A DNA stretch of 64,000 nt, taken from the NCBI GenBank assembly GCA_965240325.2, contig OZ251227.1, forward strand, positions 806,001-870,000, written 5' to 3'. Positions 34,676 to 47,400 of this stretch are shown here, in pieces; position 1 is the first letter of the stretch, and each line of letters begins with the position of its first letter. This DNA comes from Rebecca billardiae RCC1528 (taxonomy: Eukaryota; Haptophyta). The notes beneath the pieces were generated by a model. That model searched no databases, was not told the DNA's origin, and saw nothing but the letters and a program-made list of their open reading frames with translations. A program made the translations under genes and the position numbers.

Positions 34676-35595
34676 AGGATAGGCACATTTGCCTGGCGGG
34701 GTGGGCAGTGTCGTTTGGGCGGGGGGCTGTCTTGCTGAGCTTGACTAGGAGGAGGCAGCCTGCGCCTGGGGGCTGCCAGTGTCTTGGCAGAGCCAGCAGG
34801 TGGCTGTGTGGCCTGCTGTCCAGTGTCTGATTGTGTAATGCCGTTGTGAGCTCCGTGACCAGTGTGACTGCCCGCAGCAGGATCTGCCTCAATCTCAGGG
34901 CCCCCATGTGTCAACACATTGTCCGACGGACGCACATCGCGGCGAGCCAGTGGGGTAACATATTGGAGCGGCCATGCCACAAGAGGTGTCAGGTGTGGCA
35001 GGCTGCAGAGGCCACGCAATCACCATAGGGAGGGGGCGAGCACGCTGTAGGGGCCATGCCCGCAAGAGTAGCTGAGGGCGCACGTGGTGACCGCGCGCTA
35101 TTGGCTGGTGCAGGTTGGCCTGCCCCGCGCCTGCCTGCCAGCCCTGGCCAGCCTGGGCAGGGGGTTGCTGCTGGATGACAGGTGGCCCCTGTAACTGATT
35201 ATTCATGGCAATCGCCCCTCCTGGGCCTGCCTGTGCCTGTGGGGGAGGGGGCTGCCCCCCCTGGTCGTGCCCAGGCGGCGGCCGAAGCTCCCTGGCATGT
35301 CGAAGGAGACGCCCTGCCTTTGACAGCTGGGAGTCCACGTCCTTGCGGGCCTGCATGATGCCTAGCCCTGCCTTCAGTAAGGCCACGTGCATGCTCCTGC
35401 CGAGATGCACGTTGCCCCCCACAGTGGTCTTCAGTGTGCTGGGCACCCTGCCCAAGAGGGCAGCCCCAGAGCACACATGTCGCGCCAAGTTCCATTCTGT
35501 GCGTCTCTTATTCTTAGTAAACTGTAAGGAAGGGTTGGCCGGTTGGGGGCAATTTTCACCAGGATCGGGGATCCCGCCCGAGTTCCACGCCGCCC

Positions 35596-36477
35596 ATGAG
35601 CACCGAGCACGGATCGCGCGCAGCATGCGCACTGATCGTGGCGCTGGCGAAGACGGTGAGCGTGCGGAATCTCTCGCTCGTGGAGCCGACACAGCCGCTG
35701 CCCTCGCCCACGCCTGGCTTTGCTGCATACGCCGCTACCCATGTCGCATCGCTCATCATTCCGTTCATTCTGCTGTTTCGCGTGAGTGCAGCCACGCTGT
35801 GGACGGTGGCACTCATCTGCGCGTACCGCGATCCAAGTAAGGCGACGATCACGCACCGTGAGCGCAAGGTGGACGTGCGGCATCTCGGCCGCTTCGTCAC
35901 GTTCACGCTGTGGTGCAACTGCCTGCTCTGTGCGTACTGGTGGTCGAGCTCCGCTGCCGTGGCGTTGGAGTGGCTCGGGATGGGCGTCCCCACGCGCCTT
36001 CATGCGTGCACCCAGGCGCTGTGGGCCGTATGCTTCCCGCTCTCGTGGCTGGTGGCGATCGTCGTCTCGTACGTGCTCATCCCTGCCGGCCGCACCACGC
36101 AGCCCGAGTGGGTCCGCGTCTGCCTCCAGTGGCGCGCGCTGGTGTTCCACAACGGTGCCGTACTCGCGTGCACCATCGACTGTGCGCTCGCCCGTCCGCC
36201 GATGGCGTGGACGAGCTGGCCACTCGTGCTTCTTTTCGGCACGACGTACATCGTCTTCTCGTGGCTGCTCTATCAGCGGCTTGGCGTGTACTGTTACTTC
36301 TTTCTCGATCCGTACTACCGTTGGGCGCCCCTCGCCTACCTCGGCCTGCTCGGGCTGACGTGCGGCTGCTCGATGGCGTGCGTCGCCCTCACGGCCTGGC
36401 TCGAGCGCGCGAGCTGGCCACTCGCGTGCAACGCAGCCGTCCTTGCAGCAGCACTTGCCACATGCACATGGCGCTGA
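35596..36477 (+). CDS. Multi-pass membrane protein, copy B
   Basis: Second copy of the 293-residue membrane protein at 9288-10169; I saw no amino-acid difference. It has the same neighbours as in copy A: the retroelement-like insertion upstream and the CA microsatellite about 1.1 kb downstream. Confidence 0.7.
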   Translation: MSTEHGSRAACALIVALAKTVSVRNLSLVEPTQPLPSPTPGFAAYAATHVASLIIPFILLFRVSAATLWTVALICAYRDPSKATITHRERKVDVRHLGRFVTFTLWCNCLLCAYWWSSSAAVALEWLGMGVPTRLHACTQALWAVCFPLSWLVAIVVSYVLIPAGRTTQPEWVRVCLQWRALVFHNGAVLACTIDCALARPPMAWTSWPLVLLFGTTYIVFSWLLYQRLGVYCYFFLDPYYRWAPLAYLGLLGLTCGCSMACVALTAWLERASWPLACNAAVLAAALATCTWR

Positions 36478-37628
36478 GCCGCCAACCGGGTCCGGTGCCA
36501 GCCCCCTGACTGTGGTGACGAGCCCAGGCTAGAGTAGCTAGCATAATAGTGCCCAAACGGCCCAAGTCCTAGCCCTAGCTAGGTCATGCATCGATCATAC
36601 ACCATACTGTCCATACTTCGACCGCTGCACCTGCGCCATCAGCCCTGCTCACCCTGCTGGCCTGCCGAGATTGAGACGGCGCGTCTGCTTATTGAGCGGC
36701 GCGACTCCGAAGACAATCTGAATAAGCTAAAGAGTCGTGATGCGCGTCACCGTTCCGTGGCGTCGTTCACAGCACGACATTGTCACGACAACGCGGCAGC
36801 CATGAGCGCGCGGAGCCGCGCTACGGCGCGGGCCCGCGAAGCGCTCGCTGCTCGGTCAGGGATCAGTCGGTGCCTGCCGCAGCCGACAGCCGTGAGCCGC
36901 GTGCATGCCGCCTCCAGCCATCCAACTGTGCAGAGTTCGAGCAGAGCGGCAAGTGCGCACGCAGGCGTGCCCGTGAGACGAGCACTGCGGCCGGCACGCC
37001 GCACGGGGGAGTCGGGGACGGCAGGTCAGTCAAAGTGAGGTCAGACCGTCTGTCTGTCGAGTGTCGGCAGGAGGACCAGCCGCTAGCTACCATCACGAAC
37101 TAGGCTACCAATAGCGGCTGAGACTGCCATCTGACATCCTGCCCTGCCCCCTCGCCCTCCCAGGCTGGGGCTGGGGCTGGGGGCTGGGGCGTCACAGCAG
37201 GTCCAGGTGCGAGGGCCGAGGCGTGCAGCGCCGCAGGTTTATTTAGATCGCGCTACTGTACAGCAGCTCAAGCTGGGCTCATGCAGATTGTCATGCTTGT
37301 CATTGCTCATCGATATATCGCGGAGCGGGCACGGTCGCGGGTCGTCGGCGGTGCTTCACTGCTCTGCCATCACACTGCGACAAATAACACCAATGCGTAA
37401 TGCCGACCGCCGATACACCGTTCGGATCCTGAACGAAATGTTTAGCACTATAAGTAAGCGGAAAGGGCAATGTGATCAAGGCTCTGGCGTTGAAAGCGCG
37501 AGAGTCCGGAGGCGCACCGCACCGTGTAGTTTGGTAACTCTTTGGACGCTGCTGAGTGCTGAAAGTTTTCCTCGCAGTTTTCCTTGCACCCGCGTTCTGA
37601 CTCCCGCAATGTAAATCGCACTAGAAAC

Positions 37629-37631
<3 letters not shown>

Positions 37632-37686
<55 letters not shown>
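37632..37686. repeat. (CA)n microsatellite, uninterrupted, copy B
   Basis: About 27 CA units, the empty-site counterpart of the interrupted tract in copy A. Confidence 0.98.
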
Positions 37687-37688
<2 letters not shown>

Positions 37689-37955
37689 ATTACTACGGGC
37701 AGGAAGACCTTGGATTACAACCGCAATCAAATATTATCAGCGGAGTGATACAGTCAAATGCATTATCTTTTCACACCTAAAGCCACCCACACAATATCCA
37801 GCCGAAATCCTGCCGCGCGCGCATTACATATCTTTTTTTGATTTGCGGACTCGCACAATGTGCGCCGCTGCCCATCCCCCGGCTTTCGCTCACGCTCAGC
37901 TTTTTGAGTTTGGGGGGGGGGGGGCAATGGAGGATACGCTGTAGCTAGTATCGCT

Positions 37956-37960
<5 letters not shown>

Positions 37961-38054
<94 letters not shown>

Positions 38055-38069
38055 AGAGAGAGAGAGAGA
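37961..38069. repeat. (GA)n microsatellite, copy B
   Basis: Same tract as 12696-12802, slightly different in length, with the same GCGAGCGA interruption. Confidence 0.98.
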
Positions 38070-39028
38070 TGAGAGACTCAGACTGAGCGAGAGTCGGCCC
38101 CGTCAGCGCGAAGCACGCACACAGGGCTGGTGCGGGGTAGGGGGCGCCCAGGCAGCCCGGCATGCCTGTAATCATATCAGCTATATACCGTATACGGGCG
38201 CTATATTTAGACTCGCCAGAGTCTAACGCCATCACAGTCACTGAGACGACCGTATTACACTGCAGTGGGCAGCAGGTTTATAGCCGCGTTATTTAGCCAG
38301 TAGCCACGACGGGACGGACGACTATCACGACTAAGTACGTCTAATAAGCAGGTGCCCCTGACGACTCAGACCTTGAGTCGTGAGTCGTCACTGACTACTA
38401 CTGATGATGAGTAACTACTGAGTACTGAGTCTGAGTCAGTGAGTGACACTGACAGGCCCTGCCCCTCGCGAGCACTCCAGGTCAGTCGGTCCCGCCGGTC
38501 CGACTCGTGACCCGCCAACGGATGCAGATGGTGACCCGACGAAGCAGGCGGATCTCGTCGTCGCCCGCGCTTCATGGTCAGAGCCATACGTCAACTCATC
38601 AAGCAAGCGTCGGGCGCAGCAGGTCACGCGTGACACGCGACCACACTCACTCTTGCTGTCACGTACAGCGCCCAACCCAGACCGGCGGTTGCGCACGCAA
38701 GTTCGTTGAGCACGCGATACTCACGATCAAGGGCCCCACCGGCAACCGTCTCCTGGGGCACACACGTCCGCTGCTGTTTCCAGAGCCAGTTCGGCGCCTG
38801 CACCACGCTGCTCTGCGCCCGCGATGCTCACCGAGTGCCACAACTGCGCAACACGCGCTGCTCCCGTAAGCGCAGGGCACCAGGTCGCAGCCGAGCTCAC
38901 CTGCGCACCGGGCGGCGCGCCAGCTAGTGTCGTCGACGAGCACGTGGCGCCATCACAGCGCGCGCCAACGAACAACCCACACGCCGCTCCCGAGAGCAGC
39001 ACGCCTGTTGCCCACAACAATCTCCAGT

Positions 39029-40492
39029 TCACGCGTGTTGCGCACGACGCGCCTGCTGCGGCTGCCGTAACAGGCTCCCTCGCGCGGCGGGCGCCGTCGC
39101 GCGCGCCGCGGCCGGCGGGCTGAGCCCGAGCACGAGCCAGAACCAGCTCACGCCCACGCTGGCGCTGAGCGCGACTGCGCCGAAGTAGCCGCTCGGCGTG
39201 CCGTCGTACGCCGCGGTGGCGGCAGCGGACGCGCCGGCCATCGTGATGCACATCATCGTCATCGCCACGCCCTCCGCGGTGCCTGCGACGTGCTCCCACT
39301 CGCTCAGGTAGAGCGCCTTGGCGGGCGGGTCCCACACGAAGCGCATCGTGTTGAGCACAACGGACGGCAGCGGCACCGCCCACCAGCCGACTGGCGCGCG
39401 GCGCGCGGCGGCGAGCGCGGCGAGCGCGGCGGTGAGCGCGTACGGCACCGTGCCCAGCTGCAGCACATCGAACGCGCGCACGCGCCTGCTCAGCGCGAGC
39501 GCGGCCGCGCTCCCGCCGATGCCGGCGAGGGGGAGGACGGTGAGGACCATCCCCGCGTGCACGGACGAGAGACCGTAGTGAGACATCAGCACCGCCGGCA
39601 TCAGCGTGATCTGGACCGCCACGGTGCCCATCGTGAGCGAGACGAACACGCTCAGGCCGACGTACAGCCGCGAGCCAAAGAGCACGCGCACGTCCGCGCA
39701 GCGGGCCGGCCGGCGCGCGCCCCGCGCCTCCTCGCCTTCGCCTTGCGCGGAGGCGGAGGACGTCATCGAGGAGGCGGAGGCGGAGGCGCCTGCAGCTCCC
39801 GGCGCGGCCGTCTCGCCGGCAGCGAGCGAGCCGGCCGGCGGCGGCATGGCCGCGTCGCTCACCGACCGCGAGTCGCTGCGACTCGCCCGCTGCGCTGCGC
39901 TCAGGAGGCCGTGCGCGGGCGCAGTCTCCGGCAGGGCGATCAGCGCCAGCGGCAGCACGGCCGCCACGACGGCGCCGAGGAGGACGAAGACGGCGCGCCA
40001 GCCAAGCGTGCTGCCCACCGCCGAGCCGATCAGCGGCGCGAGGACGACCAGTACGGAGCGCGCCACACCTATCGTCGCGTTCACGCGCGAGCGTTCGGCG
40101 ACGCTGTCGAGCATGTCGCGAGCTATCGTGCGCGCAAACACCTGCGCTCCCTGGCCGGTGCATTGCAGCGCGCGCCCGACGACGAGCCACGTGACCGTGG
40201 GCGCGCACGCGCATATGACCGAGCCGGAGACGAAGATGCCAAGCGCGGCAATCAGCGGCCCTCGCCGGCCGAGCGCATCGCTGATCGCGCCGGTGCCAAG
40301 CGTCGCGAGCGCGGCCACAATCCATCCGATCTGGAGTGTGCGCGAGACCTCCGCGAACGAGCAGTCCAAGTCGCGCATGATCGCCAGCACATTCGGCAAG
40401 TACATGTCGGTCATCACGGGCCCGAGCGCATCGGTGACCGTGATGATCCCCCACACCGCCCACGCGAGCGGCGTGCGCGCTGGGGGCTCCAT
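39029..40492 (-). CDS. MFS multidrug/H+ antiporter, Bcr/CflA type, copy B
   Basis: Second copy of the 487-residue transporter at 13761-15224; no protein difference noticed. The 5' flank up to the long-inverted-repeat element is also the same, so both genes probably share regulation. Confidence 0.93.
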   Translation of the reverse strand: MEPPARTPLAWAVWGIITVTDALGPVMTDMYLPNVLAIMRDLDCSFAEVSRTLQIGWIVAALATLGTGAISDALGRRGPLIAALGIFVSGSVICACAPTVTWLVVGRALQCTGQGAQVFARTIARDMLDSVAERSRVNATIGVARSVLVVLAPLIGSAVGSTLGWRAVFVLLGAVVAAVLPLALIALPETAPAHGLLSAAQRASRSDSRSVSDAAMPPPAGSLAAGETAAPGAAGASASASSMTSSASAQGEGEEARGARRPARCADVRVLFGSRLYVGLSVFVSLTMGTVAVQITLMPAVLMSHYGLSSVHAGMVLTVLPLAGIGGSAAALALSRRVRAFDVLQLGTVPYALTAALAALAAARRAPVGWWAVPLPSVVLNTMRFVWDPPAKALYLSEWEHVAGTAEGVAMTMMCITMAGASAAATAAYDGTPSGYFGAVALSASVGVSWFWLVLGLSPPAAARATAPAARGSLLRQPQQARRAQHA

Positions 40493-40661
40493 CCCGGCAT
40501 CGCCGGCCCTCGGATGCACGGGAAGGCTGTGTATTGTACGGCGTGCAAGTTCGCGAGTCGCGGGAGAAGCGAGATTGAGACAACTGTCTTCCGCAGCCGC
40601 GCGAGCACACTACACTAGCAAGGCCTTGACACTAGAGTCGCACACGACAACATCGCTGATG

Positions 40662-41770
40662 CAAGGGAGTCAAGGGTGCCCGCGCCCCAGTGGCGCGCTC
40701 GGCGGATGTTGGGATACACCTTTTTGCCCGCGGCCCTGCGGCGGCGGCGGCGATGGCGTGCTCCGCTGGCGGGGCGAGCGCACGGGGCACGGCGCTGCGG
40801 GCGCGGATGTGCCCGCGAAGCCGGCGCGTGCGGACGGGCTGTTGCGGGAGAGCATCTGGCGCCCTCCTGCGCCGCGCGACTTGCGCCACGCCTCTTTCGC
40901 CTCGGCTCAGAGCAGCGCGCACGCACGCGCCGCCTCAAGGCCAGCCTTGCCGCGCCGCAGCCGACCGCGCGCGCGCCGTGCGCGGCGTGGTCGGGAAGGA
41001 ACGGGCGCTGCTGCCGGGCGAGATGGCGACGTCATAGGCGCACGCCATGCCGCCCCGCCACGCCTTGACGAGAGTGTCGTCGGTCCGTTTGCACGCCTTT
41101 TCGACTTGTCACAAATGGTGTGCACTGCCTCGCGGTCGTGACCGTTGTCGGGACGATCATTGAGACACAGAACAGTGCCAGACGGGCACGCGGGCTACTC
41201 TTACATGAATGTTCATCACCGCGTGGTCATGTAGAAGTGCTGGGTGCGACGCTTTCCTCGCGCTGATGCTCTTTCATCATCTTCTTCGAGCTCAGGTCTG
41301 GCTTCAGGCACGGCAAGAAATCAGCACTCGTCAACAGCTGTGCGGATCCGTTCTCGTGCTCTTTCGCGGCGCCGCGGGGCGGCATGGCGTGCGCCCATGA
41401 CGTCGCCATCTCGCCCGGCAGCAGCGCCCGTTCCTTCCCGACCACGCCGCGCACGGCGCGCGCGCGGTCGGCTGCGGCGCGGCAAGGCTGGCCTTGAGGC
41501 GGCGCGTGCGTGCGCGCTGCTCTGAGCCGAGGCGAAAGAGGCGTGGCGCAAGTCGCGCGTCGCAGGAGGGCGCCCGATACTCTCCCGCAACAGCCCGTCC
41601 GCACGCGCCGGCTTCGCGGGCACATCCGCGCCCGCAGCGCCGTGCCCCGTGCGCTCGCCCCGCCAGCGGAGCACGCCATCGCCGCCGCCGCCGCAGGGCC
41701 GCGGGCAAAAAGGTGTATCCCAACATCCGCCGAGCGCGCCACTGGGGCGCGGGCACCCTTGACTCCCTTG
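40662..41770. mobile_element. Long-inverted-repeat element, copy B, interior inverted
   Basis: Same insertion site and same flanking GCTGATG duplication as 15394-16502, with arms 40662-41058 and 41374-41770. The 315-bp spacer (41059-41373) and adjoining arm-specific bases are reverse-complemented relative to copy A. For instance, the spacer end next to GCGCCGCGAAAGAGC is on the left in A and on the right in B. Arm variants such as GAGTATCGGG against GAGCATCTGG have swapped sides accordingly. Confidence 0.9.
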
Positions 41771-41892
41771 GCTGATGGAAAGCAATAAGATCCCAGATCC
41801 CCCTTGGCCCGGGCCCCCGCCACCTTGTTTGCTGCCGTGCTTCATATGGGGGTACTACCCCATATGGTACTGGAGCTTTCGAGCGTCCTTTG

Positions 41893-42561
41893 ATGCGGCG
41901 GCGTTTGTTGGTGAACGGGCACGCTGAGCAAACCCGCGCGATGCGAGCCAAAAAGCCGACCACACTCGGTGCGACCGCGACGACGGGAGTGGCAGTCGCG
42001 TTCACGTGCGCCCTGGCAGCCGCGGTGCTCGATCTGCAAGACCGTTCGAAGTTCTTTCGCGAACTTGACGCCCACCTGCACTCGGCATCGTCGATCCTGG
42101 ACTTTGGCGGTGGTCGATGTGAATTAAGCGCGCACATCAATGGGCGCACCAACGTCACAACTGTCGACATTTACCGCGGCTGCGAGGACGCAGACACCTA
42201 CGACGGGCGCACGCTTCCCTACGACGACGGATCATTTGATGTGGTCGTGGCGTCCTTCGTTCTTCACCACATCCCACACCACCGCGACATCGTCCAAGAG
42301 CTTCATCGTGTGTCGCGCGGCAGTGTGGTAATCCTCGAGGACAACCCACGGACCCACGTGCACTGGGCGCTGACGCGGCTCCACTTTCTATTCTTCGGGC
42401 AGCCCATGTCCACCGCCGAGCACGTGAGACCGCCCACCTACTGGCTTCGCCTCTTAGGCGGGGGCTCCGGCCAAATCGATGGTGCCGTAGTACGGGAGCT
42501 GCCAACGGTCAGCTGGCTCAACCCGACGCCGCACGTGCTCATTGCGGTCGACTCGACGTGA
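41893..42561 (+). CDS. SAM-dependent methyltransferase, copy B
   Basis: Second copy of the methyltransferase at 16625-17293, with all motifs intact and the upstream long-inverted-repeat element in the flipped configuration. No amino-acid difference was noticed. Confidence 0.87.
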   Translation: MRRRLLVNGHAEQTRAMRAKKPTTLGATATTGVAVAFTCALAAAVLDLQDRSKFFRELDAHLHSASSILDFGGGRCELSAHINGRTNVTTVDIYRGCEDADTYDGRTLPYDDGSFDVVVASFVLHHIPHHRDIVQELHRVSRGSVVILEDNPRTHVHWALTRLHFLFFGQPMSTAEHVRPPTYWLRLLGGGSGQIDGAVVRELPTVSWLNPTPHVLIAVDST

Positions 42562-44457
42562 GCTCATTAGGAGACCCGGTGTGCAGGCACCCTGCTCCTG
42601 GCAACCAGTGCCACAGCGGGTCAGAGCCGTCAGCCCGACTGGCGTGGCGCCATCCGGTCGTGCTCATGCCTGCCCGCACACGCGGGCCGCACAGGGCTGC
42701 GCGTTGGGGCCAGGCCGGCGGGCCAGCTCCGGTCACTGTCCGGGACGACTGTCAGCATGATGTGGGTTTCTTCATCTCCTGGGGGGTACGGGGATGGGGG
42801 GGGGGGGTCCCAGCCAATCGAAGCAGGACCAAATACGACTGCTTAGCAATATAGGGGCCGGGCTCCGGCTTCTGGTCCACCCCCCGCCCGGCATTGCGTT
42901 AATTTCTTGTGGGGCGAAACGAGTGTTCGCGAAAAAGGGAGGCTCTCGAAAATCACGAAAGCAGTGCTCCCATTGGCCGAAACGAGTGAACCATGTCACC
43001 CACATTTTGAGTAAAGTCCCATGAAAGACAATGAAAACTGAGCAGGTTGGAATCAGAGTCTCGCGAAAGCACTAATCATGTCAGCGAAGCAGAGGCCAAA
43101 GGCACACACGTCCAAAGCCGTAGATCCTGCAGGGAGGAGGCCGGGGGGCGACGACGAGTCCGGCGTATCAGAGGAACACTTTTGCGCGATTTCGTCAGAC
43201 GAGAGCGCTCACGCTTCCTTGATGGCGTTGAGTGCCAGCGGGATGTTGCAGGTCGTCGTTCATGAGCGTGGCGAAGGGAGCGTCCAACCCATGCTTATCT
43301 GCGCCCGGCTGCGTGGCCCTCTCCGTCTCGGTCACCGCTGCGCTGCACCACACCCTCTCCGCTGCCCGCTGCTGCAGGCCGACTGCGGCAGGCGGACTTG
43401 AGGACGCCGACGCCACAGGCCGACGAGGCGGCTACCGTCAGCCACGACCACTTTGTGGAGGCACGTGCTGTGCCATCCGTGCCGCGTGCAGCGGCGGCTG
43501 GAGCGCGGCAATCGCAGCCCGCCACGGCCTCGCTGGTGGCAGCGCATGCGCTGCATGCGGCATCAGAACGGCGCAGGCCCGGCGCGCCGGCGCTGTCGGT
43601 CGCGCTCGCGCTCGCCACTCAAGCAGCGGCGCCGTGATCGGTGATGGAACGGTGTGCCTGCTGGCCATCTGCGCGCAAGGCGCGGGGTCCTCGTGCAGAG
43701 CATGTCGACAGGCCGACAGTCAAGTAGGCGGAGGGTGCTTACCCGGCTCGGCGGTGAGCCTCGCCCGCGACTGCGCACATGAGGAGCGCGCGTGCATATC
43801 CACGGCGCATTGGGCGGCAGCTGGAGTGGCGCAGCCACATTCTGCCGCAGCGCCGCCCCGCGCTTCCACGCTGGCAGACGCGGCTTCGAACCGCCTCCGT
43901 CGCCGCCTCCACCGCAGCATGATTGGGATCCGCCGGAGAAGAACGACCGTGTCGCGCGCGGCCAGACCGCCATCATCGGCGCGCGGACGCGGACGGCGGC
44001 GGGGCCGCGGGTGTGACTCGCGGATGTATGCCGCCATCATGGTCTGTGACACTGCCTTCGGATGCCACGGGACCGAGTGCCGTCAATGACTGCGCGGGCC
44101 AAGGCCGCGGCCGGGCGACGCCTGCGCCGGCCACGCCGCCGCCGTCAGTCAGCTGTCCGACGACACCTGATCTGCGGTCGACGCCGGTCCCGCGGGCGCG
44201 GTGGCCTCGCCCTCGGACTTTTGACGAGCGCAACGGCTCGTTTTCTACATCATCACATATACGCTACTTGCAGCATCAGCGCGGCCGCGGCGTCCCCGTG
44301 GCCGTCTACTGCGTCATGCCGTCCGAGGCTGCTGAGTCTGATGACGATGACCTCTTTAGTCAGACCGTGCTGCCCGCGCGGGCCGCGCCGTTGATATGGT
44401 CCGGGATGTCGTCAATTGTCGATCGACACTGATGAGTGCGTCCGGCCGCCGTAACTT

Positions 44458-47400
44458 TAGTCTCCGACGACTCTGACTCCGCCGAGTAATTCTAACAACA
44501 ATGTAGTTATGGCGGCTGTCCGAGTCCCCGGCCGCGTCGACGTAGTGACGAACTCCGACGCTGCATGATTGATCTACTATGCTGATGCCAATCGTCGTGA
44601 GTGAGCCTGGTGTGAGTCGTGGTGAGCGCCGCCAGCAGGCGTCGACTGACGAGCCGCCAGCAGGCGTTGACTGACGAGCTGCGTACTACAGTATGACGAG
44701 ACGACAGTAATCGTCAGTATAGCTGCTGACACTAGACACTGTGATGTGATTATGATCACGTCGCCGCCGCCGCGCCGCTCGCCGGGAAGCAAGCACGTGC
44801 TCGATCACTCGATCAGCGTGGCGGAGAACCGCCTTACACTGCAGCAGAGTCACCGTATTTAGTCTGCTGCTGTCTGAATCTGATGCCATGCGAGGCACGC
44901 CGTGACGCCGCGGGCCGCCGCCGGTCGGCACGCGCGCCGGGTGAGGCACGCCGTGACGCCGCGGGCCGCCGCCGGTCACGGCACACGCGCCGAGTCACTC
45001 CGCGCCGGGTGCCCTGCCCCAGTACTACGTACGATATTATTCACTTTTAAACCGTAGGGCCGCAGGCGCTGATGAGCCTGTCAGGAATATACACGACTAT
45101 ACGACTACGGCATGCATGGTGATTGAAACGGAAGATCGAAGTGACTCCGATGAGACGTATGAGTGAGGATCGAATCGGATGAGCCCGCTATTCTGGGTGC
45201 CTCAGGCTGGCAGCCGTGGCCGTCGCGCGGAGCCCGACGCCAGCGCACTACGTCGTGGGCGCACGGATCTAAAAACCACTAGCTCGACGCTGCACGGGAA
45301 AAGTGGCGGTGCCCGGCGGCGCACAGACGCAGACTGCTATCATGATTATCAGAGCACGTTCTCACCGCCGGGCAGCACTGCACGAGAATAGTGCCGCGGC
45401 GGGGGTGCCTGTCGGCGCGGCGCACAGACACTATGATCATCGGATGATCATCGGAGCACGTTCTCACCGGGCAGCACCGTGGGATGGCCGTTATCGCCCT
45501 AGTCTTGGGCACCCCGGACCTGTACAGCAGCAGCCACCGCAGCTTCTTCCGCGCCTCGCCTCGTCGTCGGTGTTGAATGTGACTCGCGGCCGGCGCGCTT
45601 GGCAATGATGGCGTCACCAGCCGCCTCCGCGCAGAAGTGGCTTCGGTCAAAGTACACCAGCCTTGGCAAGGCAATGGGCTCTGACGGTGCTCCCGACCTG
45701 ACTGCACCACCCATGCTGTCGAGCAGTGACTGCGGCTGCAGGGAGCACTGCAAGAAGAGGTAGGACTCGATGCCCGCCATGCCCGACCCATCCATTTCCC
45801 GCTCGCGCGGGTTCTCGAGCGACGAGATGATCAGGGGCAGGGCGTGGCGGTGTTGATGGCCGCGCGAGAACTGGTTGATCACGAACCTGCATGAGCTGAC
45901 CACCGCATCTGTGGCTGCGGACACTCTGTTCGCTTCACGTGCTCCGCGCTGCGGAGCGCGGACTCCAACTGACCGGCCCGCCGCGCACGAGCAATTTACC
46001 GCGCAGCACCCGCTGGTCTTGGGCAACGGTCAACGCCCAGCCGCGTCCATCACCTTACTGCTTGGCGCCATTCTGCCACGCCGTGTTCGGACCGCAGCCC
46101 GAGCTGTAGTAGCGAGCAGGTGTTCGACCGGGAAAGGCCAGGGCGCCAGCTTCACCTCCCCTCGGTGGCTCGGTCGGAACTGGCGGAGCTGGAGCTGGTC
46201 CTCGAAGCGCGACGATGGGAAGATTGAAGAGTCCCTGCGGACCTCCCTATTACGGGAATCTTGCGCTCTCGAGCGCTATTGAAGGGTGTTAAAGCCTCAG
46301 CCAATCAGGGGCGGCCATGTTTTTTCCTCGACGTCTGCCAAACACTCGTTTCGGCCCACCTCAGATTAACGCAATGGGAACCACGGCCTCAGTACTAGTC
46401 AGTGGCACTGGCAGAATTTAAATCAATTATAATGACCGCGTTCCGCAGTCCTCTTCCGTCAGAACCAACGTAGTTGGGGGCCCGCGGCGCAGCTGTGCTG
46501 TCACCCACGTTGAGCACACAATATACGCGCAGTATCCCAAGGCTCGCAGTCGTCGGGTGAGGACTGAGGTCGGGCCGCGCGGCGCGCGCGGCCGGCTGGC
46601 CGCGTGGTGGGTGGTGCGAGCATTCAGGTGGGGGCAGCAGAGCTTCGCAGGATGCTGATTCGCAGCTGCCAGAGCGTGCGCACGGCGTCTACCCGGCAAC
46701 TTGGCGGCCGCTCGCGTCTGAGCGCACAGCGCGCTCCAGCCGCAGGCGCAGAGCACCGTGACTGCCATCGGGTGCCACGGTTGAACGCGTGGTCGGGCCA
46801 CAGGCTACTGGTGGGCGCGCAAGCGGTGCCTAGCTGGCCCGCGGCCTCGGTGGCGTCGCGCACCACGCCTCCCGGCCCGCACCATCCTTCGGTGCTCGCA
46901 CCAGACTGGCTCGACAGGGGCACCCGGGTGCGCACATGGGCCCCGGCGAGCCCGCGGCGAGGATCCGCGTTCGCGGGCGCTTGCGAGGGAATTTCGGGGG
47001 TCGGAACCGCTCGGGCGGGACAGTGCCACCTGCCCCGCGAGGCGCGCACCCGCAAATCGCGACACGACACCCCGACTGGCCGCCGCGTGGCGGCGGCGGG
47101 CTAGGCCGTACGGTTTTGCCTCCGCGCCAAAGCAGGCAGGCGGATGCCCGAGCGGCGAGCAGGGCGGTCGGCCGCAGGAGCCGGGCCGCCTGCGAGCTGA
47201 AGGACGAGTTGGCTCCACCTCGGCTTCACGCCGGTGGCCAGCTCGCGCTCGTGCGCCCAGCAGCCCGCCCCCGGGCGTCGGGGGTCGGCTCGGCGAGGGG
47301 CGCGAGGGGGTCGCCTTCGCGACGCCTCGTCTCCCGGATGTACTGTCGTACAAAACGCGGGGATGACACGCGCCGCGCGCGCCCCCTCCGGCTCCGACTA

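Larger units (their letters stand above)
29130..35497 (-). mobile_element. Copy B of the retroelement-like insertion, split by a 4.9-kb insertion
   Basis: Same element as 7717-9189, here interrupted after 29780 by the composite insertion 29781-34675 and resuming at 34676. The interruption falls within the 8013-8711-equivalent open frame and truncates it. Confidence 0.45.
21414..44457. repeat. Copy B of the tandem array unit (~23 kb)
   Basis: Direct repeat of copy A at an offset of 21,413, changing to 26,308 after a 4,895-bp insertion at 29780/29781 and to 25,268 after the CA microsatellite, where copy A carries an extra element. It lacks the 2,226-bp gene-bearing block of copy A. The interior of its long-inverted-repeat element is inverted relative to A. 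Confidence 0.95.
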
